DNA of 34,355 nucleotides, from the NCBI GenBank assembly GCA_023457135.1, contig JAEWMO010000002.1:1-34355 (forward strand), given 5' to 3'. The position numbers were made by a program, and so were the translations under genes. The notes below the pieces were generated by a model. The model made no database searches, was not told the DNA's origin, and was given only the letters and a program-made list of their open reading frames with translations. This document shows positions 15,801 through 22,045 of the stretch, piece by piece; the stretch's first letter is position 1; the number at the start of each line of letters is the position of its first letter. This stretch comes from Methanobacteriota archaeon (lineage in GTDB: Archaea; Halobacteriota; Methanomicrobia; Methanomicrobiales; Methanoculleaceae).

Positions 15801-18193
15801 TTGTGGGTGAGCGTGAGGCTGGTTATGGCGGTGTCGGCGACGTTCCCTGCTACGGTGACGTTGCCGCCGGCCGGCACCGTGTCGTCATGGGGGGAGGTGA
15901 TCGTGATGGGGGAGGTGGCGGAAGATGCCGGGTGCAGCTCAAGTGAGTAGAACTCCATCGGGAATCGAGGGCCCCAGGCGGGATTCTGCCCGTGCGAGAT
16001 CTTCACCCGTATGGTACCGGACTGCGGGAAATCTGCATGAAATTCCTTGGGAACCCAGTTTGCAGGATCGTTATAATGGAATCCGGACTCCGAGTAGACA
16101 ACCTCATCATTGACCTCGATCGTCATCCAGCGTCCGGAAGGGACATCGGTTCCCGGCACGCGCGCAACGAGCGTCAGGCTGTCCCACCCGACACCGGAGG
16201 GATCGGTGAACTCGTGCTCGACGGTCGCTATCACCGCACCGGCCAAAAGATTAACATCCGCGCCGTGCTCTCCGTGATCGCCGACCATGACAGGACCGTA
16301 CTCGGAGCAGGGACCGGTCAGTGTTCCCGACCACGATGCCTCGTGGGACCATCCATCCCACCCGTCGGTAGACCAGTTCCACGCCGATCCGGCTGTCACG
16401 GCAGGGGTGACCGTCACCTGTGCGGTCCCGTGGATCGAGCCGACGGATGCAGAGATCTCGCTCGTCCCCTCATACCGGGCCGAAAAGATGCCGTCGGCAG
16501 TCACGGTTCCGACCGTCCCATTGCTACTTGTCCAAGTAAAAGTGGTAATACCTTCCACCGCACAGCCGATACTATCGTAAGCGGTAGCGGTGAACTGAAT
16601 GGTCTCGCCCTCCACCACCTCGGCATTCAAGGGGGTCACGGCGATCATTGCCACGGCGGGGACCGTCTGCGGCGTGCCGTAGGCGAACACCGGTTCGGTC
16701 TCGACATACTTCCGCACCCGGATCCAGTCCATTCGTATAACCCGACCAGGAATGCTGTTGTCGCCATCGAAGAGCTGCATTCGGCTGATGTAAATTCCTG
16801 TGGAACTAGGGAAAACGTCGGTATACGAGGCGCTCCCGCTGACGGTATGTGTCTGGCTTCCCGGGGTGATAATCCAGGTGTTGTAGTAGTCGCCGCCGGC
16901 CGAAAGACCACGCGACGGTCCTGGACGCCAAAAAAATGCATATCTTTGGTAGATACCTCGATCATGGGGGGATGAGTCCGTATACCAGAGCAGACCATTG
17001 TATGGGGTATAGAGCAAGGGGAACGACCCACAGTAGTAGTTTGGGTCGGAAGGCAACGAATCGACGTGGATGTGCATCTCCACGATCACCGGCTCGCCGT
17101 CGGTGATCACAGGCTCGTTCGAGACCAGGGCACCGGCACCCTGAGATCTGGCGTCATAGATCCAGCCGTTCGAGAAGTAATGGGCGCCCGGGGTCGTATC
17201 CGTCCAGAGAGTTGTATCCAGGCCCGGGCCGTTGAAATCGTCGTAGAGGACGTAGGCGTTGTCCCGGCTGCCGGTATCGGTGGCGGCCGCATTCCCGTAG
17301 TACATCCAGATCGAGGTCGCACCGGCGGGGAGGTTGACCCAGATGGCGGCTGAATCCGAGGCCGTGTAGGTCTCTTTCCAGTAGTCGAGGACGGTGCCGT
17401 CGTCGGTGACGAACCGGACGTCGGAAAAGTCAGCCTGCATCCCGGGCAGGAACGAGACGACCTCGCGGTGGGGATACCCGTCGATCGAGGGCGGGTTGGT
17501 GACGGTGACCGGCACCCGGTATAGCCAGGTAGTGCTCCACCAGGTCATCTCCGGGCACGCGACGCCCCGGAAGACCGGGGCGGTGTTGATATCGACCTGC
17601 CCGATCTCGGCGGGCTTGGTGTAGACGACCTTGAACAGCCGGGTCTCCCCGGCGTTGAGCGTCTGTCCGTCGGGAGCGAACGGCACCCACTCCGGCCAGG
17701 ACTGCTCCACCGTCTCGGTGCCGGCGATATAGGGCTCCCAGACAGTGGCGGGCTCAAGAACAACATCCTCCCGGGCAACCTCCCCTGGAGTTGCGCCCTC
17801 AAGAGTAACGTTATCCGGGGTAACATCTTCCGGGGCAACATCTTCAAGAATAACGTTCTCAAGGGTAACGTCCCGGTATTCGATAATGGGGATCTCGACA
17901 CTGTGTGATCGATTCTCCCGGACGAACCACTCGGCCCGGGTGACGTTCTCGTTCCCGTTATGGAGTGCCCATGTGGCCAGGAAGTCCTCCGATCCGTCGA
18001 GGGCGATCGTCCGGTGGGCGGTGACCTCAAAGATCTCGGTGAAAGTGCCGAGATCCGGAGTTGCATTCACCAGCCGGATCTCCACTTCGTCGTCGCCACT
18101 GGTGGCGGCAGACCTGCTGGCATCCTTGATCCAGATGGTCCTGGTCTCGCGGTCATAGACCTTGAGTTTGGTCTTGCCGGAACCGGTGACCAC
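12818..18193 (-). CDS. Giant modular secreted polymorphic-toxin-like protein, main body (1791 residues)
   Basis: Domains in this frame, counted from the GTG at 18193: degenerate pentapeptide-like run (about 107-145), DUF2341 with 'WLYRVPVTVTNP' and 'WMYYGNAA' (about 217-305), concanavalin-like region (to 505), BIG2 Ig-like domain (513-598), a jelly-roll-like part (600-757), TSP3 calcium repeats (about 855-1027; DTDGDGLTD, DTDKDGLSD, DTDGDGLVD), a carboxypeptidase-regulatory-like domain (1163-1245), two PEGA domains (1255-1322, 1326-1396), further TSP3 repeats (1400-1495), pretoxin helices (1496-1650) and a variable tip (1651-1791). The tip has 'HYNKHRSEW', 'YDTLVVYDRT' and 'GFITTYFVPNNGEKHY', suggestive of a nuclease. 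The true start is probably at 18541: the same frame continues upstream through one TGA (18287-18289) to a signal peptide. If the TGA is real, this body lacks an export signal. Confidence 0.85.
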   Translation of the reverse strand: MVTGSGKTKLKVYDRETRTIWIKDASRSAATSGDDEVEIRLVNATPDLGTFTEIFEVTAHRTIALDGSEDFLATWALHNGNENVTRAEWFVRENRSHSVEIPIIEYRDVTLENVILEDVAPEDVTPDNVTLEGATPGEVAREDVVLEPATVWEPYIAGTETVEQSWPEWVPFAPDGQTLNAGETRLFKVVYTKPAEIGQVDINTAPVFRGVACPEMTWWSTTWLYRVPVTVTNPPSIDGYPHREVVSFLPGMQADFSDVRFVTDDGTVLDYWKETYTASDSAAIWVNLPAGATSIWMYYGNAAATDTGSRDNAYVLYDDFNGPGLDTTLWTDTTPGAHYFSNGWIYDARSQGAGALVSNEPVITDGEPVIVEMHIHVDSLPSDPNYYCGSFPLLYTPYNGLLWYTDSSPHDRGIYQRYAFFWRPGPSRGLSAGGDYYNTWIITPGSQTHTVSGSASYTDVFPSSTGIYISRMQLFDGDNSIPGRVIRMDWIRVRKYVETEPVFAYGTPQTVPAVAMIAVTPLNAEVVEGETIQFTATAYDSIGCAVEGITTFTWTSSNGTVGTVTADGIFSARYEGTSEISASVGSIHGTAQVTVTPAVTAGSAWNWSTDGWDGWSHEASWSGTLTGPCSEYGPVMVGDHGEHGADVNLLAGAVIATVEHEFTDPSGVGWDSLTLVARVPGTDVPSGRWMTIEVNDEVVYSESGFHYNDPANWVPKEFHADFPQSGTIRVKISHGQNPAWGPRFPMEFYSLELHPASSATSPITITSPHDDTVPAGGNVTVAGNVADTAITSLTLTHNGVVSTIAVQGRNFSTEVTLVAANTIAVGGTDSLGNPFSTTLLLDGDMLPAAFEQAIGFDPLNADSDCSQWPGNQAGNGVIDGYEIFAGDLPVFAKYRIGADPFVMDTDGDGLTDSFELLKLGTFPEEPGLMPMMGDGDPVVVAAGTDDDPDGDGLSNLEEQTYGTDPLSADTDKDGLSDAAEIAMGTDPCDADTDGDGLVDGAEVALGTDPTNPDSNDNGVPDGDEDYWSGEWFLDDALNLTVFGRGYAIANVSVATVNYTHLIDEEILVSKVAAIGFGDDVESGTIEIAYDPTHVVDPSRLSIYRFDDDLGTFVNVSSTVDTVNGVVSCAAAGSAKYAVMDSARWDALFDEEALAQMMAFSVMNRVTVHVTNAVTGSPVSNAAVTFVHVDTGLEQTYYTDENGYTGSIGHAFTSDTSYMISKTGYGDFRGLLKPDPDYDQGHITIHPSLVPIGASQGDIYVDTHPRGADIYVDGLLRGGSPHQVRLLEGDHHVKVEKTGYTTASAVVPVYDGQTTPVTFDLSPAVPGTLRVVTDPPGARVFLDGVYKGVTNEQSEELIISSVLAGTHRLVIQMSGYVPVTQMVTVKSNDMTTAIVFLDNTDLDGDGLPDGFENGYRDGFGNWKNPNPDLVDTDGDGLSDGFEAGEPITDEYGKTYFKPRSDPTKADTDDDGLNDLAEFEYGTDPFNPDTDGDGLLDGADPDPLTPAANGDVNLAKIVREIVAGAVFGETGLPGGLCYEWGLVTEETASSPYYMVGWIGFSCLPVAGGMADIRDAVQAILNGDAIGAAMNAAGAIPGPGDGIKITGAIACYTGKFPWKARELGVLLSKELLGPLPDTIKIQVWDLLFDGAGSALHNAHGVPVEAIEALAKKNIDLVHVRHLLDAMFDGTWVTKGELTWEEYRAVHYNKHRSEWTPVLSPEEYQQKAVTLMQRRDSGVELYYQEGYDTLVVYDRTPNEFVSGTKDGFITTYFVPNNGEKHYVDVEIANRLIRVN
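13244..13708 (-). repeat. Shared pretoxin module, copy A (within the full-length protein)
   Basis: 155 codons from GADPDPLTP to DGAGS. It has a two-residue insertion in the 'LCYEWGLVTEE' segment relative to the other copies. It is the acceptor site at which tips could be exchanged. Confidence 0.85.
17757..17875 (-). repeat. Degenerate 15-base tandem repeat inside the giant gene
   Basis: About eight units encode pentapeptides of the form V-[TA]-[LP]-E-[DN] (VTLEN VILED VAPED VTPDN VTLEG). It may form a spacer or a short beta-helix-like turn and is likely to vary in copy number. Confidence 0.6.
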
Positions 18194-18286
18194 GCGCGTG
18201 GCACCTACCGCCGGCGAAGCATCCGCACCGGGTTCCCCGGTATTTTCGATATCTACGGAGGCATTGGTCCAGGACGTAGGTCGCGA

Positions 18287-18541
18287 TCAATTATCCCTTG
18301 AGAACAACGGTGGGTCCTTCTTTATCTTGGCAGCCCCATGGCCGTTCGATGCGGCGCCGGATGCCGGTACAGATGAATCCGCAACAAATGTCGTCGTACC
18401 GGAGAACGAGTCCGGGGCGGTGTTCACGCTCGATGCGGCTCTATTCGGTTCTGCAGCACCCACGGCGGGAATGAACGCCGTGGTTACCATCAGCACCGCT
18501 ATAAGAAGCGAAAAAGCTCTTTCCAAACGTTTCATACTCAT
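18287..18541 (-). CDS. N-terminal fragment of the giant secreted protein (signal peptide), ended by an in-frame TGA
   Basis: An 84-residue reading with an ATG at 18541 (second ATG at 18535) behind an AAGGGTGA ribosome binding site. It begins MSMKRLERAF, then a hydrophobic core 'SLLIAVLMVTTAFI' and an Ala-x-Ala cleavage site at AVGAAEP: a classic Sec signal peptide. The remainder is Ser/Ala-rich. After 'FSRDN' comes TGA at 18289-18287, and the same frame continues without interruption ('SRPTSWTNASVDIENTG...') into the 1791-residue body. It is therefore the true beginning of that gene. A substitution (for example TGG to TGA) or a base-call error explains it best. Confidence 0.8.
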   Translation of the reverse strand: MSMKRLERAFSLLIAVLMVTTAFIPAVGAAEPNRAASSVNTAPDSFSGTTTFVADSSVPASGAASNGHGAAKIKKDPPLFSRDN

Positions 18542-18579
18542 CGATAATCACCCTTCGCGCCGGGGGCAAGATGGGCAAA

Positions 18580-18593
18580 CTCTTAAGTACGAA
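18580..18593 (-). promoter_or_regulatory. Possible TATA box of the giant secreted protein gene
   Basis: On the minus strand CGTACTTAAGAG lies about 40-50 bases before the ATG at 18541, which suits an archaeal promoter with a leader of about 15-20 bases containing the ribosome binding site. The box is not a strong consensus. Confidence 0.35.
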
Positions 18594-18624
18594 GAGAACT
18601 AACGCATCCTGCCTACGGGCTATT

Positions 18625-18664
18625 GTGATGTTCACCTAGCTGTCGAGAGTCAAGTGAACATCAC
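18625..18664. promoter_or_regulatory. Perfect 11-bp inverted repeat, candidate operator upstream of the toxin gene
   Basis: GTGATGTTCAC (18625-18635) and GTGAACATCAC (18654-18664) are exact reverse complements with an 18-base spacer. They are flanked by an outer pair TAACGCA (18600-18606) and TGCGTTA (18676-18682). It lies 84-140 bases upstream of the signal-peptide ATG, and could be a dimeric regulator site or a stem-loop. Confidence 0.55.
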
Positions 18665-18867
18665 TCACTTCTCCTTGCGTTAATCAACTGTTAGACTCCT
18701 CACAAACTTTAGCGAGGCAATCAATCAACGGATAGAGATTTCTTAGTCAAGCATATAACCCAATCGCTTTGTATAACCTCCAAAGGAACTGGATAAATTC
18801 AACTCAACTGGTTGTAAGTGCTTTTACGATGGAACCATTAAATTCGTGTTAGACTGAATCACAATAC

Positions 18868-18990
18868 ATTTATACCCCTGGCCGCTCCATCCGCGGGATG
18901 GTTAAACAACTCTCCATCGTCGGGTTGCGCAGCCCCTCATTGTCACCCTGTCGGCAGCCCCCCTCGTTGAGTGCGCCGGCACCTGACTGA
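18868..18990 (+). other. Possible leaderless small ORF or small RNA with its own TATA box
   Basis: ATTTATAC at 18868-18875 is a good archaeal TATA box. About 26 bases further is ATG 18898, opening a 30-residue frame (MVKQLSIVGLRSPSLSPC...) that stops at 18990. This spacing fits a leaderless transcript. The peptide is Pro/Ser-rich and is not recognised. It may instead be part of a dispersed repeat or a non-coding RNA. The rest of 18690-19080 is AT-rich at first and shows no other gene. Confidence 0.3.
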
Positions 18991-19089
18991 ACGTCGGGCC
19001 GTCCTATCCGGGCGTTCGAGCACGCGAAAGATCCCTTCGCAGGACTCAGTACTTCGTTAATTTTGGTACCCGGCAACGATACGGTCTCA

Positions 19090-19192
19090 CGCGACGCCGC
19101 AGAGTGCGAGGCCCTATGAGGGCGGAGTTCGAGCACCGTCAGGTGTGAAGTGCGAGCGTAGCGAGCATGAGAAGCCGTCAGGTGCGAAAGGA
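19090..19192. repeat. Dispersed palindromic repeat (second location)
   Basis: Contains GCCCT-ATG-AGGGC (19111-19123), CACC-GTCA-GGTG (19134-19145), the direct pair GCGAGC-GTA-GCGAGC (19152-19166) and another CCGTCAGGTGCGA. The wording is close to that at 20115-20152. No gene is evident. Confidence 0.55.
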
Positions 19193-19281
19193 AGTCAGCA
19201 GTTTAACCTCCAGGGAGCTTCCTCGGAACTTTAGCGGAGTATCGGGACCCCGCCGAGGCGCCCGCCGGCCGGCACCCGGGG

Positions 19282-19908
19282 TCACCCCCGCACACCACGG
19301 CCCCGTCCGGCCCCCCTCTTCTTCTGCATCCTCTGCCACCGCTTGAGGAAGAACGCCGCGATAGCGAGGGCAAAGAGCGTATTGAAGAGCGTCCATATGA
19401 CCGGGTTCTCGAAGTCGGTCCCGATCAGGTTCCCGTGCACGATGGCAAAGAGGAGGACGACGTACATCAGGCCGTGCACCCACCGCCAGTACTTCGGGAT
19501 GTACTTCCGGAGCAGCACGGCGGCGAAGGCGATGTAGAGGAGGTAGAGGGCAGGCCGGCCCGCGTTCAGCCAGAACCGCTCCCAGGAGGAGACAACCGGG
19601 ATGAAGAGGGCGGGATTCATCGAGGCTATGGCGAGGGTCACGGGGTGCAGCGTGGGGAGGAGGAGGCCGACGGCGGCGAAGGTGTGGTGCACCTGAAGGA
19701 ACGGTTTGCCGAAGACCTGCATGATCTCCCGGAGGAACGGCGTCAGGATGACCGCGATGCCGAGAGATAGGAACCCCCACAGGGCGAGAAGGCGGGCTAT
19801 GACGCGGAACGGGTCCTGGTAGGGCGTGGTCAATACCACCGCGGCGACGATCGCGTAGAGGGCCAGGATGACGGCGGCAGCGAGCATGCCGGCCCGGGGG
19901 AGAGGCAT
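19282..19908 (-). CDS. Ferric-reductase-like transmembrane protein
   Basis: A 208-residue integral membrane protein with about six hydrophobic helices. It has the ferric-reductase-like/MsrQ-type signature of paired histidines: 'HHTFAAVGLLLPTLHP' in one helix and 'WVHGLMYVVLLFAIVHG' in a later one, which can bind heme b across the membrane. The family carries electrons across the membrane, but no FAD/NAD(P)H domain is fused here and no partner gene is adjacent, so donor and acceptor are unknown. The ATG at 19908 is used; a second Met is at residue 8. The C-terminus is basic (KKRGAGRGRG). It stands alone, with long intergenic regions on both sides. Confidence 0.8.
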   Translation of the reverse strand: MPLPRAGMLAAAVILALYAIVAAVVLTTPYQDPFRVIARLLALWGFLSLGIAVILTPFLREIMQVFGKPFLQVHHTFAAVGLLLPTLHPVTLAIASMNPALFIPVVSSWERFWLNAGRPALYLLYIAFAAVLLRKYIPKYWRWVHGLMYVVLLFAIVHGNLIGTDFENPVIWTLFNTLFALAIAAFFLKRWQRMQKKRGAGRGRGVRG

Positions 19909-20114
19909 GGTTCCTGAAGAGTTACGGAGAAGAGATAAGGGTTTCGACCAGGGGCGTCATGAGAACGGGCCGGCCAAGTCTCAAATTTTGGTCCATTGCT
20001 GGACAGCCGAATAGCTTCGTTTATCCATCATAGCAAAGGTAAAACCGAAGCGCCGGAAAGCCCCATACAGTGGACCGTGGTGGATATCGCCACGGGGGGA
20101 GGGGCTGACGGGGA

Positions 20115-20152
20115 GTGCGAGCGAAGCGAGCTTGAGCACCGTTAGGTGCGAG
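20115..20152. repeat. Dispersed palindromic repeat (third location)
   Basis: GTGCGAGC-GAA-GCGAGC followed by TTGA and the hairpin GCACC-GTTA-GGTGC. It is the same module as at 19129-19191 with a few substitutions. Confidence 0.6.
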
Positions 20153-20227
20153 GGGGGTCTCCCCCCTCCCCTGTCTCCACAATAATGCGAGAATGTTTCC
20201 CCCACCCCGCCCGGCCTTCGGCCTCCT

Positions 20228-20250
20228 CCCCCGCCCCGGGGGGGCGGGGG
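20228..20250. terminator. Perfect 10-bp G/C hairpin, possible terminator or barrier
   Basis: CCCCCGCCCC (20228-20237) pairs exactly with GGGGCGGGGG (20241-20250) around a GGG loop. It is downstream of the lonB-tldD-pmbA-bofA-like operon (minus strand). There is no clean T-run beside it, so it may block or pause rather than terminate in the archaeal way. Confidence 0.4.
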
Positions 20251-20488
20251 CAGTACATGGCGATATCCCCTCGGAATCCGTGCCAGGGATGTGATCGGGG
20301 GAAACTCAAGTTCCTTCAGGTGAATTATCCACAAAGGAGCGGTGCCCCTCTCTGTCCACTGTTATCCGAACCCCTCCGAACATCAGAGACTCCGGATGCT
20401 TGTATATTGCACCTCTCAAGTGTTCGAACTCCGGATATCCCCCGGACCCGGCCTCCCCACCGGCCGGGGGAATCACAGAGCCGCCCCT

Positions 20489-20752
20489 TCAGATCGCGAT
20501 CCCGACGAGGTGCAGCAGCACCAGGACCAGGGCGCCGGGGAGCCCGCCGAGGGCGCAGATGAGGATCGTCACCAGGTTGATCTGGATGTCGGGTGCCCCA
20601 AACCAGCCGAGGACGTCGAAGTAGTTCAGGAGCCAGAGCGTGACGAGCCCGGCGACGGCGTTGATGACGAGCGTCATGGCCTTCTTCATGAGGTAGTAGA
20701 GCGCCGCGGCTATCGCTACGGCAAGAAGGATGGCGAGGATCTCTTCCATCAT
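20489..20752 (-). CDS. BofA-like (pro-sigmaK processing inhibitor family) small membrane protein
   Basis: An 87-residue very hydrophobic protein with about three membrane segments: 'ILAILLAVAIAAALYYLMK', 'AMTLVINAVAGLVTLWLLN' and 'LVTILICALGGLPGALVLV'. The middle 'VINAVAGLVTLWLLNYF' and the 'ALGGLPGALVLVLLH' end match the BofA pattern. BofA controls an intramembrane metalloprotease in Bacillus; the role in archaea is unknown. Its ATG (20752) directly abuts the TGA of pmbA, so it is the last gene of the protease operon, which is consistent with a link to membrane proteolysis. Confidence 0.75.
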   Translation of the reverse strand: MMEEILAILLAVAIAAALYYLMKKAMTLVINAVAGLVTLWLLNYFDVLGWFGAPDIQINLVTILICALGGLPGALVLVLLHLVGIAI

Positions 20753-22045
20753 TCATTTACCAATGATCTGCTGGTTATTTAACCGTATTGATGGAATCGT
20801 CAGCCGTCCGACGCGTCTTGCATCTTTTCCGAGCCCTCCGACCTCCCGGAGCATCTCAAAGACGTTCCCGGCAAACATCGCCGTACGGATGGGTTCGGTG
20901 AGGTCCCCGCCCTCGATCCAGAAGGGGTTCGAGATCTCGACCGAGAAGTCGCCGGAGAACGGGTTTGCGGTATGGGCGCCCACGACGTCGTGGATCCAGA
21001 CCGCCCGCTCGTCGCCGGGCTCCTTCATCCGCGGGCCGTCGAGGAAGAGGTTGTGGAACCCGATGCCGGGCGGCTCGCCGCCGGAGCGGACGGCGCTTCC
21101 CGTGCTCGCCTCGCCGTAGCGGTAGCCGGTCTTGAGGTCGTAGGCGAACCGCCGGAGCACCCCCCGCTCGATGAAGGCCAGGCGGCGGGTGGGGACGCCC
21201 TCGGCGTCCCATGCCGCGCTGCCGAGGCCGGGGGCGAACGGGTCGTCGTAGAGAGAGAGTGACTCGTCGAGGACCTGCTCGCCGACCTTGTCTGCGAGGG
21301 ACGACCGGCCGGCCTTCACGTTCCGGCCGGAGAGGGCCGGGAGGAGGACCTGGCCGATGATGCTTGCGGCCGCGATCGGGGAGAGGACGATATCATAGCG
21401 CCCGGTCTCGATGTCCCGGCCGCCGAGCGAGCGGGCTGCAAGGAACGCGGCCTGCTCCCCGACCGACCGGGGATCGAGCTCGGCGCGGAACGGGGAGGCG
21501 TCGAACTCGTAGCCCGTGGACTGCTCGCGGATCGTCTCAAGCGAGACCGACGCCGCCGTCCGGTCCATGCCGTAGAGGGTGCCGGTCGAGTTCGCGACCA
21601 TCATGTAGGCCCGGGCGAGGTTCGCGCCCCCGCCGACGACCTCCACCGGGTGCTCCGCGGCACCGGCAAGGAGCTCCTCGACCATTCCCGCCGCGTCCTC
21701 GACCGCGACGACGAGATCCCGGTCCGCCGCGGAGGCGGTGCCCGCGAGTTCGGCAGGTTTCGGGAACCCGCCCCACTGCTGCGGGGTGGCGAGGCGGCCG
21801 CTCGCGAGCGCCGCATCCAGGCACTCTTTCCACCGGTCGGGGTCGCCCGTGGACGAAAAGCCTATCCGCCCGTCGTTGACGGTCCGGATGGCCATGCTCC
21901 AGGCCTCGGACTCCTCGGCAGTGCCGAGGATCCCCTTCTTGATCTCGGTAGCGATGCTCTCCCCCCGGTAGTAGAAGACCTCGACCTCGTCGGCCTGTCT
22001 CGTGCCTTCCCGGAGGACCCGCTCGATCAGGTCTTCGCCGTTCAT
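20753..22045 (-). CDS. pmbA: TldE/PmbA family metalloprotease subunit
   Basis: 430 residues from the ATG at 22045 (MNGEDLIERVLREG), chosen because it overlaps the tldD stop by four bases; the frame is open further upstream but only over antisense of tldD. Typical PmbA features: 'RDIETGRYDIVLSPIAAASI', 'DDPFAPGLGSAAWDAEG' and 'NPFSGDFSVEISNPFWIEGG'. It lacks the HExxxH metal site, as expected for the TldE partner, which forms a heterodimer with TldD to degrade unfolded or processed peptides. It is followed directly by the BofA-like gene. Confidence 0.9.
   Translation of the reverse strand: MNGEDLIERVLREGTRQADEVEVFYYRGESIATEIKKGILGTAEESEAWSMAIRTVNDGRIGFSSTGDPDRWKECLDAALASGRLATPQQWGGFPKPAELAGTASAADRDLVVAVEDAAGMVEELLAGAAEHPVEVVGGGANLARAYMMVANSTGTLYGMDRTAASVSLETIREQSTGYEFDASPFRAELDPRSVGEQAAFLAARSLGGRDIETGRYDIVLSPIAAASIIGQVLLPALSGRNVKAGRSSLADKVGEQVLDESLSLYDDPFAPGLGSAAWDAEGVPTRRLAFIERGVLRRFAYDLKTGYRYGEASTGSAVRSGGEPPGIGFHNLFLDGPRMKEPGDERAVWIHDVVGAHTANPFSGDFSVEISNPFWIEGGDLTEPIRTAMFAGNVFEMLREVGGLGKDARRVGRLTIPSIRLNNQQIIGK

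Larger units (their letters stand above)
19909..20488. other. Gene-poor intergenic region with strong hairpins
   Basis: No credible gene is seen in these 580 bases. A 117-residue minus frame at 19981-20334 is repeat-derived and unlike a protein. Visible structure: GTCCA-TTGC-TGGAC (19992-20005), CCGTGG-N9-CCACGG near 20072-20092, the palindromic repeat at 20115-20152 and the GC hairpin at 20228-20250. Confidence 0.5.

Noticed and set aside
18287..18289. TGA as selenocysteine codon
   Set aside because: The context is a Ser/Ala-rich linker, no redox motif is near, and no SECIS-like structure is recognisable. TGA is also not a pyrrolysine codon.
18870..19136. 88-residue minus-strand frame
   Set aside because: It overlaps palindromic repeats and has no ribosome binding site; a TATA box points the other way.
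19981..20334. 117-residue minus-strand frame before the BofA-like gene
   Set aside because: It runs through palindromic repeats and the G/C hairpin, giving Pro/Gly runs and no protein-like features.
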